From: JBQCDV01 sp051960855
GTDB lineage: Bacteria; Actinomycetota; Actinomycetes; JAJZTN01
NCBI GenBank assembly: GCA_051960855.1
Contig: JBQCDV010000177.1
Coordinates: 1-9,279, forward strand
Reading direction: 5' to 3'
DNA length: 9,279 nucleotides
A program made the translations under genes and the position numbers. Below the pieces are notes generated by a model. It saw only the letters and a list, made by a program, of their open reading frames with translations. It did no database searches and was not told the origin of the DNA. Positions 1 through 8,822 of the stretch are shown in pieces (the stretch's first letter is position 1; every line of letters begins with the position of its first letter).

Positions 1-980
1 TTCGCCTCTTCCAGCGGCATGGCATCGCCAGAGCGGGCGGCAGCCCGCGCCGACGGCCGGCCCTGAGCCTCGACGCGGGACAGACCGCGCTGGAGGGACT
101 CGGCGTAGATCTCGTCGGGGTCCAGGCGACGCAGCTCCTCGGCCAGGCACTCCGCGAGGCTGCGCCGCGGGAGAGCGATGCGCCGGTCCGGCTGACCAGG
201 CTGCACGAGCGTGGCGACGTTGCCGTCGGGACGGACGAGGTCGATCGGACCGGAGCGTCGCTCGAGTCGGACGCTGAGCAAGCCGGTGCCGGCCTTGCCG
301 CGGGCGCGGGTCACCGGGCACTTCAGGCAGGCAGCCAGCCAGGCGGCCAGCAGGTCGGTGCTGGGGGAGTCGGAGGCGCCCACGACGGTCGCCTTGGTGA
401 TCCGCTCGTACGGTGGCTGATCGAGAGCCGCCGCCAGCAGGCCGCGCCACAGGGTGGTGCGGGTCCACGCGAGGTCGGTGTCACCGGGACGGTAGGAGTC
501 GCGCCGCGCCTCGAGGGCCTTCAGCGGGTGCCGGGCCTCGGCGGCGTCGGTGATCCGGCGCGTGCCCATACGGCCGATGGGGTCGTCGGCCGGCACCTTG
601 GGCGCGGCTCCCGGCCACCAGACGACGATGGGGGCATCCGGCAGCAGCAGCGGCACGAGCACCGAGTCGCCGTGGTCGACGAGCTTGCCGTAGAGCCGCA
701 GCGAGACGACCTCGCTCGCGCCGGCGTCGCCGCCGACGCGCACCTGGGCGTCCAGACGGGCGGCTCCGCGCGGGTTGGCCCGGATGAGAGCCAGTACACG
801 GCAGGGGTGCTCGCGGCTTGCGTCGTTGGCGGCGCCGATCGCCTGCTCGGCGTTGTCCTCGTCGGCGACGATGATCAGCGTGAGCACACGGCTGAGCGCG
901 ACGGCGCCGCCGGACTCGCGGATGTCGACCAGGGCCTTGCTGACGGCTGCGGTCGTCGTCGCGGGCAGGTCGATGATCAC
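1..980 (-). CDS. opcA: Glucose-6-phosphate dehydrogenase assembly protein OpcA (partial, C-terminus cut by window edge)
   Basis: OpcA binds glucose-6-phosphate dehydrogenase in the cytoplasm and promotes its assembly or activity; it is not itself a known catalyst. The frame is open from a GTG at 978-980 to the left edge, giving 326 residues with no stop. The family usually has roughly 300-350 residues, so little should be missing. The N-terminus reads (M)IIDLPATTTAAVSKALVDIR, the typical OpcA opening (IxDLPxTTT). Other family-like stretches are RVLTLIIVAD (31-40), the Trp-rich PIVVWWPG (117-124) and WTRTTLWRGLL (172-182). The tail after about residue 305 is Ala/Arg-rich. The start is supported by TGGAGG at 986-991, 5 nt upstream, and by a 4-nt GTGA overlap with the zwf stop, which suggests translational coupling. 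The neighbouring zwf encodes its partner. Identification rests on recalled family features. Confidence 0.93.
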   Translation of the reverse strand, partial: MIIDLPATTTAAVSKALVDIRESGGAVALSRVLTLIIVADEDNAEQAIGAANDASREHPCRVLALIRANPRGAARLDAQVRVGGDAGASEVVSLRLYGKLVDHGDSVLVPLLLPDAPIVVWWPGAAPKVPADDPIGRMGTRRITDAAEARHPLKALEARRDSYRPGDTDLAWTRTTLWRGLLAAALDQPPYERITKATVVGASDSPSTDLLAAWLAACLKCPVTRARGKAGTGLLSVRLERRSGPIDLVRPDGNVATLVQPGQPDRRIALPRRSLAECLAEELRRLDPDEIYAESLQRGLSRVEAQGRPSARAAARSGDAMPLEEA

Positions 981-2527
981 GGACGCCTCCAGACCCGACC
1001 GTCGCGGGCCATCATCTCGTCAGCGCTTCGAGGTCCCCAGGTCCCGGCCGGATAGGGGTCAGGCTGCTTGTTCTGCTTGGCCCAGAAGGCCTCGATCGGG
1101 TCGAGAATCTCCCACGACAGCTCGACCTCGCGGTGCCGGGGGAATAGCGGCGGGTCCCCGACGAGCACGTCGAGGATGAGGCGCTCGTAGGCCTCCGGCG
1201 AGGACTCCGTGAAGGCGGAGCCGTAGCCAAAGTCCATGTTGACGTCGCGCACCTCCATCGCGGTGCCGGGCACCTTCGAGCCGAAGCGCATGGTGACGCC
1301 CTCGTCCGGCTGCACCCGGATGACGATGGCGTTCTGCCCGAGCTCCTCGGTCGCGGTCTTGCCGAAGGGAAGGTGCGGGGCAGGCTTGAACACCACCGCG
1401 ATCTCGGTGACGCGGCGGCCGAGCCGCTTACCGGTGCGCAGATAGAAGGGGACGCCAGCCCAGCGCCGCGTCTCCACGAAGAGCTTCACCGCGGCGTACG
1501 TCTCGGTCTTGGAGTCGTCGGGGATGCCCTCCTCCTCGAGGAACCCCTTGACGGGCACGTTGCCCTGCCATCCCGCGGTGTACTGCCCACGCGCGGTGTG
1601 CAGGCCGAGGTCGGCCGGGAGACGGACCGCCGAGAGGACCTTCTCCTTCTCCGAGCGGAGGTCGCCGGCGTCGAACGACACCGGCTCCTCCATCGCGGTC
1701 AGCGCCAGCAGCTGGAGGAGGTGGTTCTGGATGACGTCGCGCGCGGCGCCGATGCCGTCGTAGTAACCGGCCCGGCCGCCGATGCCGATGTCCTCGGCCA
1801 TCGTGATCTGCACGTGGTCGACGTAGTTGGAGTTCCAGATCGGCTCGAAGAGCTGGTTGGCGAAGCGCATCGCCAACAGGTTCTGCACGGTCTCCTTGCC
1901 CAGGTAGTGGTCGATCCGGAAGATCGAGTCGTGGGGGAAGACCTGCTCCACGACGCGGTTGAGCTCCTGGGCGCTCTTCAGGTCGTGTCCGAAGGGCTTC
2001 TCGATGACGACGCGGCGCCACTGGTCGCCGTTCTGGGCCGACAGCCCGCTGCGAGCCAGCTGCTCGCACACCACCGGAAACGCCCACGGGGGGATCGACA
2101 GGTAGAAGGCGTGGTTGCCCCCCGTGCCGCGCACCCGGTCGAGGTCGGAGATGGTGGCCGCGAGCTGCTGAAAGGCCTGCTCGTCGTCGAAGTTGCCCGG
2201 CACGAACCGGAACCCTTCGGCCAGCTGCTGCCAGACCGACTCCCGGAACGGCGTCCGGGCGTGCTCGCGCACCGCGTCGTAGACGATCTTGCCGAAGTCC
2301 TGGTCGGCCCAGTCGCGACGGGCGAACCCAACGAGCGCGAAGCCGGGAGGCAGCAGACCCCGGTTGGCGAGGTCGTAGACGGCCGGCATCAGCTTCTTGC
2401 GGGCGAGGTCACCGGTGACGCCGAAGATGACCAGGCCACACGGGCCGGCGATGCGCGCGAGCCGCTTGTCGCGGGGGTCGCGCAGCGGGTTGGCCGACTC
2501 TCGGGCGGCCGAGCCAGCAAGGCTCAC
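977..2527 (-). CDS. zwf: Glucose-6-phosphate 1-dehydrogenase
   Basis: This cytoplasmic enzyme oxidises glucose-6-phosphate to 6-phosphogluconolactone with reduction of NADP+, the entry step of the oxidative pentose phosphate pathway. The protein has 516 residues, a normal length. The N-terminal Rossmann dinucleotide motif is FGVTGDLARKKL (35-46). EKPFG (176-180) and the substrate-site signature RIDHYLGKE (204-212) follow. His269 in DVIQNHL sits 62 residues after His207, the same spacing as between His178 and the catalytic base His240 of the Leuconostoc enzyme, so it is the likely base (inference by spacing and motif). The GTG start at 2525-2527 is preceded by GAGAGG at 2535-2540 with a 7-nt spacer, and the N-terminus NPLRDPRDKRL resembles other actinobacterial Zwf. 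It begins 13 nt after pgi stops and overlaps opcA by 4 nt, so it is co-transcribed with both. Confidence 0.98.
   Translation of the reverse strand: MSLAGSAARESANPLRDPRDKRLARIAGPCGLVIFGVTGDLARKKLMPAVYDLANRGLLPPGFALVGFARRDWADQDFGKIVYDAVREHARTPFRESVWQQLAEGFRFVPGNFDDEQAFQQLAATISDLDRVRGTGGNHAFYLSIPPWAFPVVCEQLARSGLSAQNGDQWRRVVIEKPFGHDLKSAQELNRVVEQVFPHDSIFRIDHYLGKETVQNLLAMRFANQLFEPIWNSNYVDHVQITMAEDIGIGGRAGYYDGIGAARDVIQNHLLQLLALTAMEEPVSFDAGDLRSEKEKVLSAVRLPADLGLHTARGQYTAGWQGNVPVKGFLEEEGIPDDSKTETYAAVKLFVETRRWAGVPFYLRTGKRLGRRVTEIAVVFKPAPHLPFGKTATEELGQNAIVIRVQPDEGVTMRFGSKVPGTAMEVRDVNMDFGYGSAFTESSPEAYERLILDVLVGDPPLFPRHREVELSWEILDPIEAFWAKQNKQPDPYPAGTWGPRSADEMMARDGRVWRRP
986..991 (-). promoter_or_regulatory. 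Ribosome binding site of opcA
   Basis: On the minus strand TGGAGG ends 5 nt before the GTG start of opcA and lies inside the last codons of zwf. It decides the opcA start, because the frame holds no ATG nearby and the GTG overlaps the zwf stop. Confidence 0.75.
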
Positions 2528-2534
2528 AGGTCAA

Positions 2535-2540
2535 CCTCTC
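2535..2540 (-). promoter_or_regulatory. Ribosome binding site of zwf
   Basis: GAGAGG on the minus strand lies 7 nt before the zwf GTG, within the 13-nt gap after the pgi stop codon. It supports the GTG at 2527 as the start. Confidence 0.65.
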
Positions 2541-4163
2541 TCACTTGAGGACGTCCAGCAGTCGCGGGACCCCGGTCGCGCGGTCGGTCAGGTGCAGCCG
2601 CAGGACGGGACGCCCGTGCTGGGCGAGCACGTCGGCGTCGCCCTGCGCCTGAGCGGCGATGACCTCCCCGAAGCTGAACGGCCGGTCGGGGATGGGCAGG
2701 TCCTCCCGCGGGGCGCCCGTGATCTGCAGGTAGACGCCGGTCGCTGGGCCGCCCTTGTGGTACTGCCCGGTGGAGTGCAGGAAGCGTGGGCCCCACCCGA
2801 AGGTCACCGGCCGGCCGGTGCGACGCGCCAGGCCTTCGCGCACCTGCGCCAGGTCGGCGTCCGCGTCCCGGTCGAGGTAGGCCATGACGGCGAGGTAGCC
2901 GCGGTCGTCGGGCTGCTGGGCGAGCTGTCGAAGGAGCGCGTCGACGGCGCCGGCCAGGTCGGTGACACCCTCGAGCAGACCCGGCGTCCCTCGGACCTCG
3001 ATCCCGTCATCGACGAACGCCGCTGCCGTCGGCTCGGGTCGGTTGTCCAGCAGGCCGCGTGCCGCGGCCTTGGCGCTCTCCACGTCGGGCTGGTCGAACG
3101 GGTTGATGCCCAGCGGGATCCCGGCGACCGCGGTGGCGGTCTCCCACAGCAGCAGCAGCGCACCCAGCGAGCCGGAGACCGCCACCTCTGCCTCGCCCAG
3201 GCCCGACGCGTCGGAGGCGTCGCCCACGAGGCGCACCACAAGGACGTCGTTCGGGGGAGAGGCGACCTCCAGGGAGTCCGGGCTGGCGACGACGACGGGC
3301 AGGACGCCCCGGCCGTGCTTCCCGGTGGACTCCGCCAGCAGCTGCTCGGTCCAGTCGCCGAGGCCGACGACGCCGGAGCCGGTGTCGACGAGCACGATCT
3401 TGTCGCGCAGCGGCTGCGTCGCGCCGAGGGCGGCACCCAGCTGCAGTGCGGGATTGTCGGGGGAGTCGGCGGCGAGGTCGGGCATGACAGCCGCGGCGTC
3501 GTCGAGCAGCTGCTGGATGTCGGCCCCAGCCAGCCCGCTGGGGACCAGGCCGAAGGCCGTCAGTGCGCTGTAGCGCCCACCGACGTGCGGGTCGGCGGTG
3601 AAGACCTCGTAGCCGGCCTCGGTCGCCGAGGACTCCAGGCCCGAGCCGGGGTCGGTGACGGCCACGATGCGGCCGCGTGGGTCGATGCCGGCGTCGCGGA
3701 AGGCCTGCTCGTAGGCGCGGCGCTGGGAGTCGGTCTCGAGTGTGGAGCCGCTCTTGCTCGACACCACCACGACCGAGCGCTCGAGCCGGTCGGCCAGCGC
3801 TGCCCGCACATAGTCAGGGTCGGTGCTGTCGAGGACGGTCAGCTCGACCCTGGCGGTGCGTGTGATGACCTCCGGTGCGAGCGAGGAGCCGCCCATGCCG
3901 CAGAGCACCACGTGGTCCACGCCCTCGCTGCGCAGCCGGTCACGCAACTCGATGATGCGCGGGACGAGGGACTGGGAGGTCTTGGGCAGCATCGTCCAGG
4001 CCAGACGGATGCTCGCCTCAGACTGCGCCTCCTCGCCCCAGAGGTTCGCGTCGCCCTCGGCGAGGCGGGAGGCGACCCGCTGCTCGACGAAACCCGGCAC
4101 CACACGCTCGGCGGCCTGCTGCGCCGCGCCGCCCAAGCTGACGGCCAGGGAGCTCCCGCTCAC
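2541..4163 (-). CDS. pgi: Glucose-6-phosphate isomerase, of the type found in transaldolase-Pgi fusions
   Basis: It interconverts glucose-6-phosphate and fructose-6-phosphate in the cytoplasm, here closing the pentose phosphate cycle. The protein has 540 residues. The first sugar-isomerase (SIS) domain carries GMGGSSLAPE (89-98), the phosphate-binding SSKSGSTLET (135-144) and HVGGRYSAL (193-201). The second carries QLLAESTGK (274-282), with Glu278 the likely catalytic acid, and NPFDQPDVESAK (354-365), with Lys365 matching the usual active-site lysine. A C-terminal region of about 170 residues holds FLHSTGQYHKGGP (461-473) and PFSFGEVIAAQ (495-505). The HSxGQ-type His motif normally lies between the Glu and Lys motifs, so the motif order is unusual (see findings). 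The GTG start overlaps the tal stop (GTGA, 4160-4163); the Shine-Dalgarno is weak, so initiation probably depends on coupling to tal. Sequence, order and size resemble the Pgi half of bifunctional transaldolase-Pgi proteins. Isomerase function is well supported by motifs but untested. Confidence 0.93.
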   Translation of the reverse strand: MSGSSLAVSLGGAAQQAAERVVPGFVEQRVASRLAEGDANLWGEEAQSEASIRLAWTMLPKTSQSLVPRIIELRDRLRSEGVDHVVLCGMGGSSLAPEVITRTARVELTVLDSTDPDYVRAALADRLERSVVVVSSKSGSTLETDSQRRAYEQAFRDAGIDPRGRIVAVTDPGSGLESSATEAGYEVFTADPHVGGRYSALTAFGLVPSGLAGADIQQLLDDAAAVMPDLAADSPDNPALQLGAALGATQPLRDKIVLVDTGSGVVGLGDWTEQLLAESTGKHGRGVLPVVVASPDSLEVASPPNDVLVVRLVGDASDASGLGEAEVAVSGSLGALLLLWETATAVAGIPLGINPFDQPDVESAKAAARGLLDNRPEPTAAAFVDDGIEVRGTPGLLEGVTDLAGAVDALLRQLAQQPDDRGYLAVMAYLDRDADADLAQVREGLARRTGRPVTFGWGPRFLHSTGQYHKGGPATGVYLQITGAPREDLPIPDRPFSFGEVIAAQAQGDADVLAQHGRPVLRLHLTDRATGVPRLLDVLK

Positions 4164-5293
4164 TTGCCCATCCGCCCCTTCGCCGCATCCAGCTCGCCGC
4201 GGACGCCGTCGAGCAGCTCCTGCCAGGAGGCCTCAAACTTCTCGACGCCCTCGCGCTCGAGCTGGTCGGTCACGTCGGTCATGTCGACGCCGGCGGACTC
4301 CAGCCGCGAGAACACCTGCTTGGCGTCCTCGTACTGCGTGGTCACGGTGTCGCCGCGCACCTCGCCGTGGTCAGCGAAGGCCTGCAGGGTCGCCTCCGGC
4401 ATCGTGTTGACGGTGTCAGGGGCGACCAGGTCGACGACGTAGCGGGTGTCCTCGTAGCTCGGGTCCTTGACGCCCGTCGAAGCCCACAGCGGACGCTGCA
4501 CGTGAGCGCCCTTGGCCTCCAGCGCCTTCCATCGGTCGGAGGAGAACACCTCCTGGTAGGCCTCGTAGGCCAGCCGGGCGTTGGCGATCGCCGCGGCACC
4601 CCGCAGCGACTGGGCCTCGTCGTTGCCGATCTTCTCGAGACGCTTGTCGACCTCGGTGTCGACGCGGGAGACGAAGAACGAGGCGACGGAAAGGATCGTC
4701 GACAGGTCGTGCCCGGCCTCCTGGGCCTGCTCCAGGCCGGTGAGGTAGGCGTCCATCACCTCGCGGTAGCGGTCCAGGCTGAAGATCAGGGTGACGTTCA
4801 CGCTGATGCCGCGCGACAGCGTCTTGGTGATCGCCGGCAGCCCCTCCTTGGTGGCAGGGATCTTGATGAACAGGTTGGGCCGGTCGACCAGCCACCACAG
4901 GGCCGCTGCCTCCGCGCCGGTGCGGTCGGCGTCGTGGGCGAGGCGCGGGTCGACCTCGATCGAGACGCGGCCGTCGACGCCGTTCCTGCGCTCGTAGACC
5001 GGCCTGAGCACGTCGGCCGCCCAGCGCACGTCGAAGGTGGTCAGCGCGCGGACCGCCTCCTCCAGGTCGACGCCGCGCAGCGCGAGGTCGTCGACCTGCT
5101 CCTGGTAGGCCTCGCCCTCGCTGAGCGCCTTCTGGAAGATCGTCGGGTTGGTGGTCACGCCGACGACGGAGCGGGTGTCGACCAGCTCCTGCAGGTTGCC
5201 GGTCGCCAGGCGCTCGCGGCTGAGGTCGTCCAGCCACACGGAGACGCCTTGCTGGGACAGCTGCGCCAGCCGGTCGGAGTTCTGGTTGCTCAT
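4160..5293 (-). CDS. tal: Transaldolase
   Basis: Transaldolase moves a dihydroxyacetone unit from sedoheptulose-7-phosphate to glyceraldehyde-3-phosphate, giving erythrose-4-phosphate and fructose-6-phosphate, in the non-oxidative pentose phosphate pathway. The protein has 377 residues, the length of the longer actinobacterial and fusion-type transaldolases. Motifs in order are VWLDDLSRE (19-27), with the acidic residue pair near the start of the barrel, TTNPTIF (47-53), NLFIKIPATKEGL (140-152) with Lys144 as the Schiff-base lysine, SVASFFVSRVD (202-212), LWASTGVKDP (269-278) and NTMPE (296-300). The frame stays open far upstream to 5815 as an out-of-frame reading of tkt. The true start is the ATG at 5291-5293, where the family-like N-terminus begins and GAGGAG lies 8 nt upstream. 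It is 28 nt behind tkt and overlaps pgi by 4 nt. It is the only gene of the operon with an ATG start. Confidence 0.97.
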   Translation of the reverse strand: MSNQNSDRLAQLSQQGVSVWLDDLSRERLATGNLQELVDTRSVVGVTTNPTIFQKALSEGEAYQEQVDDLALRGVDLEEAVRALTTFDVRWAADVLRPVYERRNGVDGRVSIEVDPRLAHDADRTGAEAAALWWLVDRPNLFIKIPATKEGLPAITKTLSRGISVNVTLIFSLDRYREVMDAYLTGLEQAQEAGHDLSTILSVASFFVSRVDTEVDKRLEKIGNDEAQSLRGAAAIANARLAYEAYQEVFSSDRWKALEAKGAHVQRPLWASTGVKDPSYEDTRYVVDLVAPDTVNTMPEATLQAFADHGEVRGDTVTTQYEDAKQVFSRLESAGVDMTDVTDQLEREGVEKFEASWQELLDGVRGELDAAKGRMGK

Positions 5294-5301
5294 GGTCTCG
5301 T

Positions 5302-5307
5302 CTCCTC
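5302..5307 (-). promoter_or_regulatory. Ribosome binding site of tal
   Basis: GAGGAG on the minus strand, in the 28-nt gap after tkt, is 8 nt before the ATG at 5293. It selects that ATG over the upstream extension of the same frame inside tkt. Confidence 0.75.
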
Positions 5308-5321
5308 TGTCACAGACTGGG

Positions 5322-7517
<2,196 letters not shown>

Positions 7518-7524
7518 GGGACGT

Positions 7525-7530
7525 CTCCTT
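7525..7530 (-). promoter_or_regulatory. Ribosome binding site of tkt
   Basis: AAGGAG on the minus strand is 7 nt before the GTG at 7517. It is the strongest Shine-Dalgarno in the operon and fixes the tkt start. Confidence 0.8.
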
Positions 7531-7583
7531 CGGTTGCTGCTCGAGCGTGTCGAACTCCGTTGTCGAGCGTCCCCAGGTGGTTG

Positions 7584-7603
7584 CCCGGTGAACCTGCACC
7601 GGG
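7584..7603 (-). promoter_or_regulatory. Perfect 7-bp inverted repeat in the tkt leader region
   Basis: CCCGGTG (7584-7590), a 6-nt loop and CACCGGG (7597-7603) form a perfect GC-rich stem about 70-85 nt upstream of the tkt start. In RNA it would form a stable hairpin within the 5' leader of tkt if transcription starts near 7638. As DNA it could be an operator. No T-tract follows, so it does not look like an intrinsic terminator. The function is unknown. Confidence 0.45.
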
Positions 7604-7640
7604 GTCCGTAAACCTCGTCGACGCCCGGCGCCGTTCTTGA

Positions 7641-7665
7641 TCGCTAACAGCAGCGAGCCTAGCGA
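7641..7665. repeat. Inverted repeat TCGCTA-N13-TAGCGA in the divergent promoter region
   Basis: A perfect 6-bp inverted repeat (7641-7646 and 7660-7665) with centres about two helical turns apart spans the candidate -10 region of the tkt promoter. This is the geometry expected of a dimeric repressor operator, but six matching base pairs can occur by chance. Confidence 0.25.
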
Positions 7666-7672
7666 CGTTCCC
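7645..7672 (-). promoter_or_regulatory. Candidate SigR/SigH-type promoter for the tkt operon
   Basis: On the minus strand GGGAAC (7667-7672) is followed after exactly 18 nt by GTTA (7645-7648). This fits the GGGAAY-N18-GTT pattern of the actinobacterial thiol/oxidative-stress sigma factors SigR and SigH. Transcription would start near 7638, giving a leader of about 120 nt. TAGGCT (7656-7661) within the spacer could act as a housekeeping -10, but no good -35 lies at the proper distance. This is motif matching by eye only. Confidence 0.4.
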
Positions 7673-7730
7673 TTCGTCACTTGCCGCCGCCCACGGCCTT
7701 CCCACCGACGTCGTCCGCCAGCTGCGGCGA

Positions 7731-7736
7731 TAGAGT
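7731..7736 (+). promoter_or_regulatory. Possible -10 element for ctaB
   Basis: TAGAGT fits the TANNNT form of actinobacterial housekeeping -10 boxes and lies about 70 nt before the chosen ctaB start. The expected -35 position (about 7708-7713) shows no TTGAC-like sequence. The call is weak. Confidence 0.3.
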
Positions 7737-7794
7737 CGTCCTGCAGGTTGCGCGGCTCGCTGCCGCCTTCGACGGCTTTCCGATGTCGTGCTTC

Positions 7795-7798
7795 GAGG
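7795..7798 (+). promoter_or_regulatory. Possible ribosome binding site of ctaB
   Basis: GAGG lies 5 nt before the GTG at 7804. It is short, but better than anything before the alternative ATG at 7783, so it favours the GTG start. Confidence 0.4.
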
Positions 7799-7803
7799 TG
7801 CTC

Positions 7804-8820
7804 GTGACAGTTCTGGATCCGCGGTCCACCGACCGTCGGCCGAGCACGTCTGGTCACGACACCCCACCGGCTGTGGCGGGGCCGAGCAGCCCTCCGCTGA
7901 GCCGGCGGGACCGTGCCGCCGCCTTCCTCGCCCTCACCAAGCCGCGCATCATCGAGCTGCTGCTCGTCACGACGGTGCCGACGATGGTGCTGGCGGCCCA
8001 TGGCCTGCCGTCACTGTGGCTGGTGCTGGCCACCCTCATCGGGGGCTCGCTCGCGGCTGGCAGCGCCAACGCTCTCAACTGCTACATCGACCGCGACATC
8101 GACCGCGTCATGCACCGCACGGGCAACCGTCCGCTGGTCACCGGCGCGGTGACCCCGGATGAGGCCGTGGCCTTCGGCGCCGTCCTCGGCGCGCTGTCGG
8201 TGGTGTGGCTGGCGCTGACGGTCAACGGGCTCTCAGCGCTGCTCGCCTTGCTGGCCAACGTGTTCTACGTGGGCGTCTACACGCTCGGTCTGAAGCGCCG
8301 CACCGCCAGCAACATCGTCTGGGGCGGAGCGGCCGGCTGCATGCCGGTGCTGATCGGCTGGTCCGCGGTCACCGGACGGGTGGAGTGGCCGGCCCTGGTG
8401 CTCTTCGGCGTCATCTTCTTCTGGACGCCGCCGCACTACTGGCCGCTGTCCCTGCGCTTCCGCGACGACTACGCCACGGCGGGCGTCCCCATGCTTCCGG
8501 TCGTGAGCTCCCCGCGCGTCGTCGCGCGCAAGATCGTCGTCTACAGCTGGGTCATGGTCGCGTGCTCGCTGCTGCTGTGGCCGGTGGCACACACGTCGGT
8601 CGTCTACCCGGTGCTCGCCGCTGTCGTCGGCGGCGTCTTCCTCGTGGAAGCTCACCGGCTGCAGCGCCGCGCTCGCCAGGCTGACCTTGTCGGCGAGGCG
8701 TCCGCTCTCGCCCGGATCCGCCCGATGCGGCTGTTCCACTGGTCGATCACCTACCTGACGCTGCTCTTCCTCGCCGTCGCGATCGACCCGCTGCTGCCGC
8801 TGTCGAGCTGGCCCTTCTAG
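7804..8820 (+). CDS. ctaB: Protoheme IX farnesyltransferase (heme O synthase)
   Basis: CtaB is a membrane UbiA-family prenyltransferase that attaches a farnesyl group to heme B, giving heme O, the precursor of heme A for cytochrome aa3 oxidase. From the GTG at 7804 the protein has 338 residues, somewhat longer than the usual 300-315 because of a Pro/Ser-rich N-terminal stretch of about 40 residues. Diagnostic motifs are LTKPRIIELLL (44-54), the first Asp-rich prenyl-diphosphate site NCYIDRDID (92-100), LKRRTASNIVWGG (163-175), FFWTPPHYWPLSL (205-217), the second acidic site RFRDDY (218-223) and RLFHWSITYL (309-318). Multiple hydrophobic segments cover the rest. Start choice is uncertain: ATG at 7783 and GTG at 7798 are in frame, but GTG 7804 has a GAGG upstream and gives the common MTxL-type opening. 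It is divergent from tkt, an arrangement common in actinobacteria, and convergent with the gene at 8869-9279. Confidence 0.95.
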   Translation: MTVLDPRSTDRRPSTSGHDTPPAVAGPSSPPLSRRDRAAAFLALTKPRIIELLLVTTVPTMVLAAHGLPSLWLVLATLIGGSLAAGSANALNCYIDRDIDRVMHRTGNRPLVTGAVTPDEAVAFGAVLGALSVVWLALTVNGLSALLALLANVFYVGVYTLGLKRRTASNIVWGGAAGCMPVLIGWSAVTGRVEWPALVLFGVIFFWTPPHYWPLSLRFRDDYATAGVPMLPVVSSPRVVARKIVVYSWVMVACSLLLWPVAHTSVVYPVLAAVVGGVFLVEAHRLQRRARQADLVGEASALARIRPMRLFHWSITYLTLLFLAVAIDPLLPLSSWPF

Positions 8821-8822
8821 CC

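Noticed and set aside
2397..4442. An open frame of 681 codons on the plus strand opposite pgi and the ends of zwf and tal
   Set aside because: Low-information composition, no motif, and it crosses three clearly real genes and their junctions on the other strand.
7681..7803. Upstream start for ctaB giving about 41 extra residues
   Set aside because: The extra residues are not family-like, the codons include the putative -10 box region, and a GTG with a nearby GAGG gives a more usual N-terminus. The ATG at 7783 remains a minor alternative.
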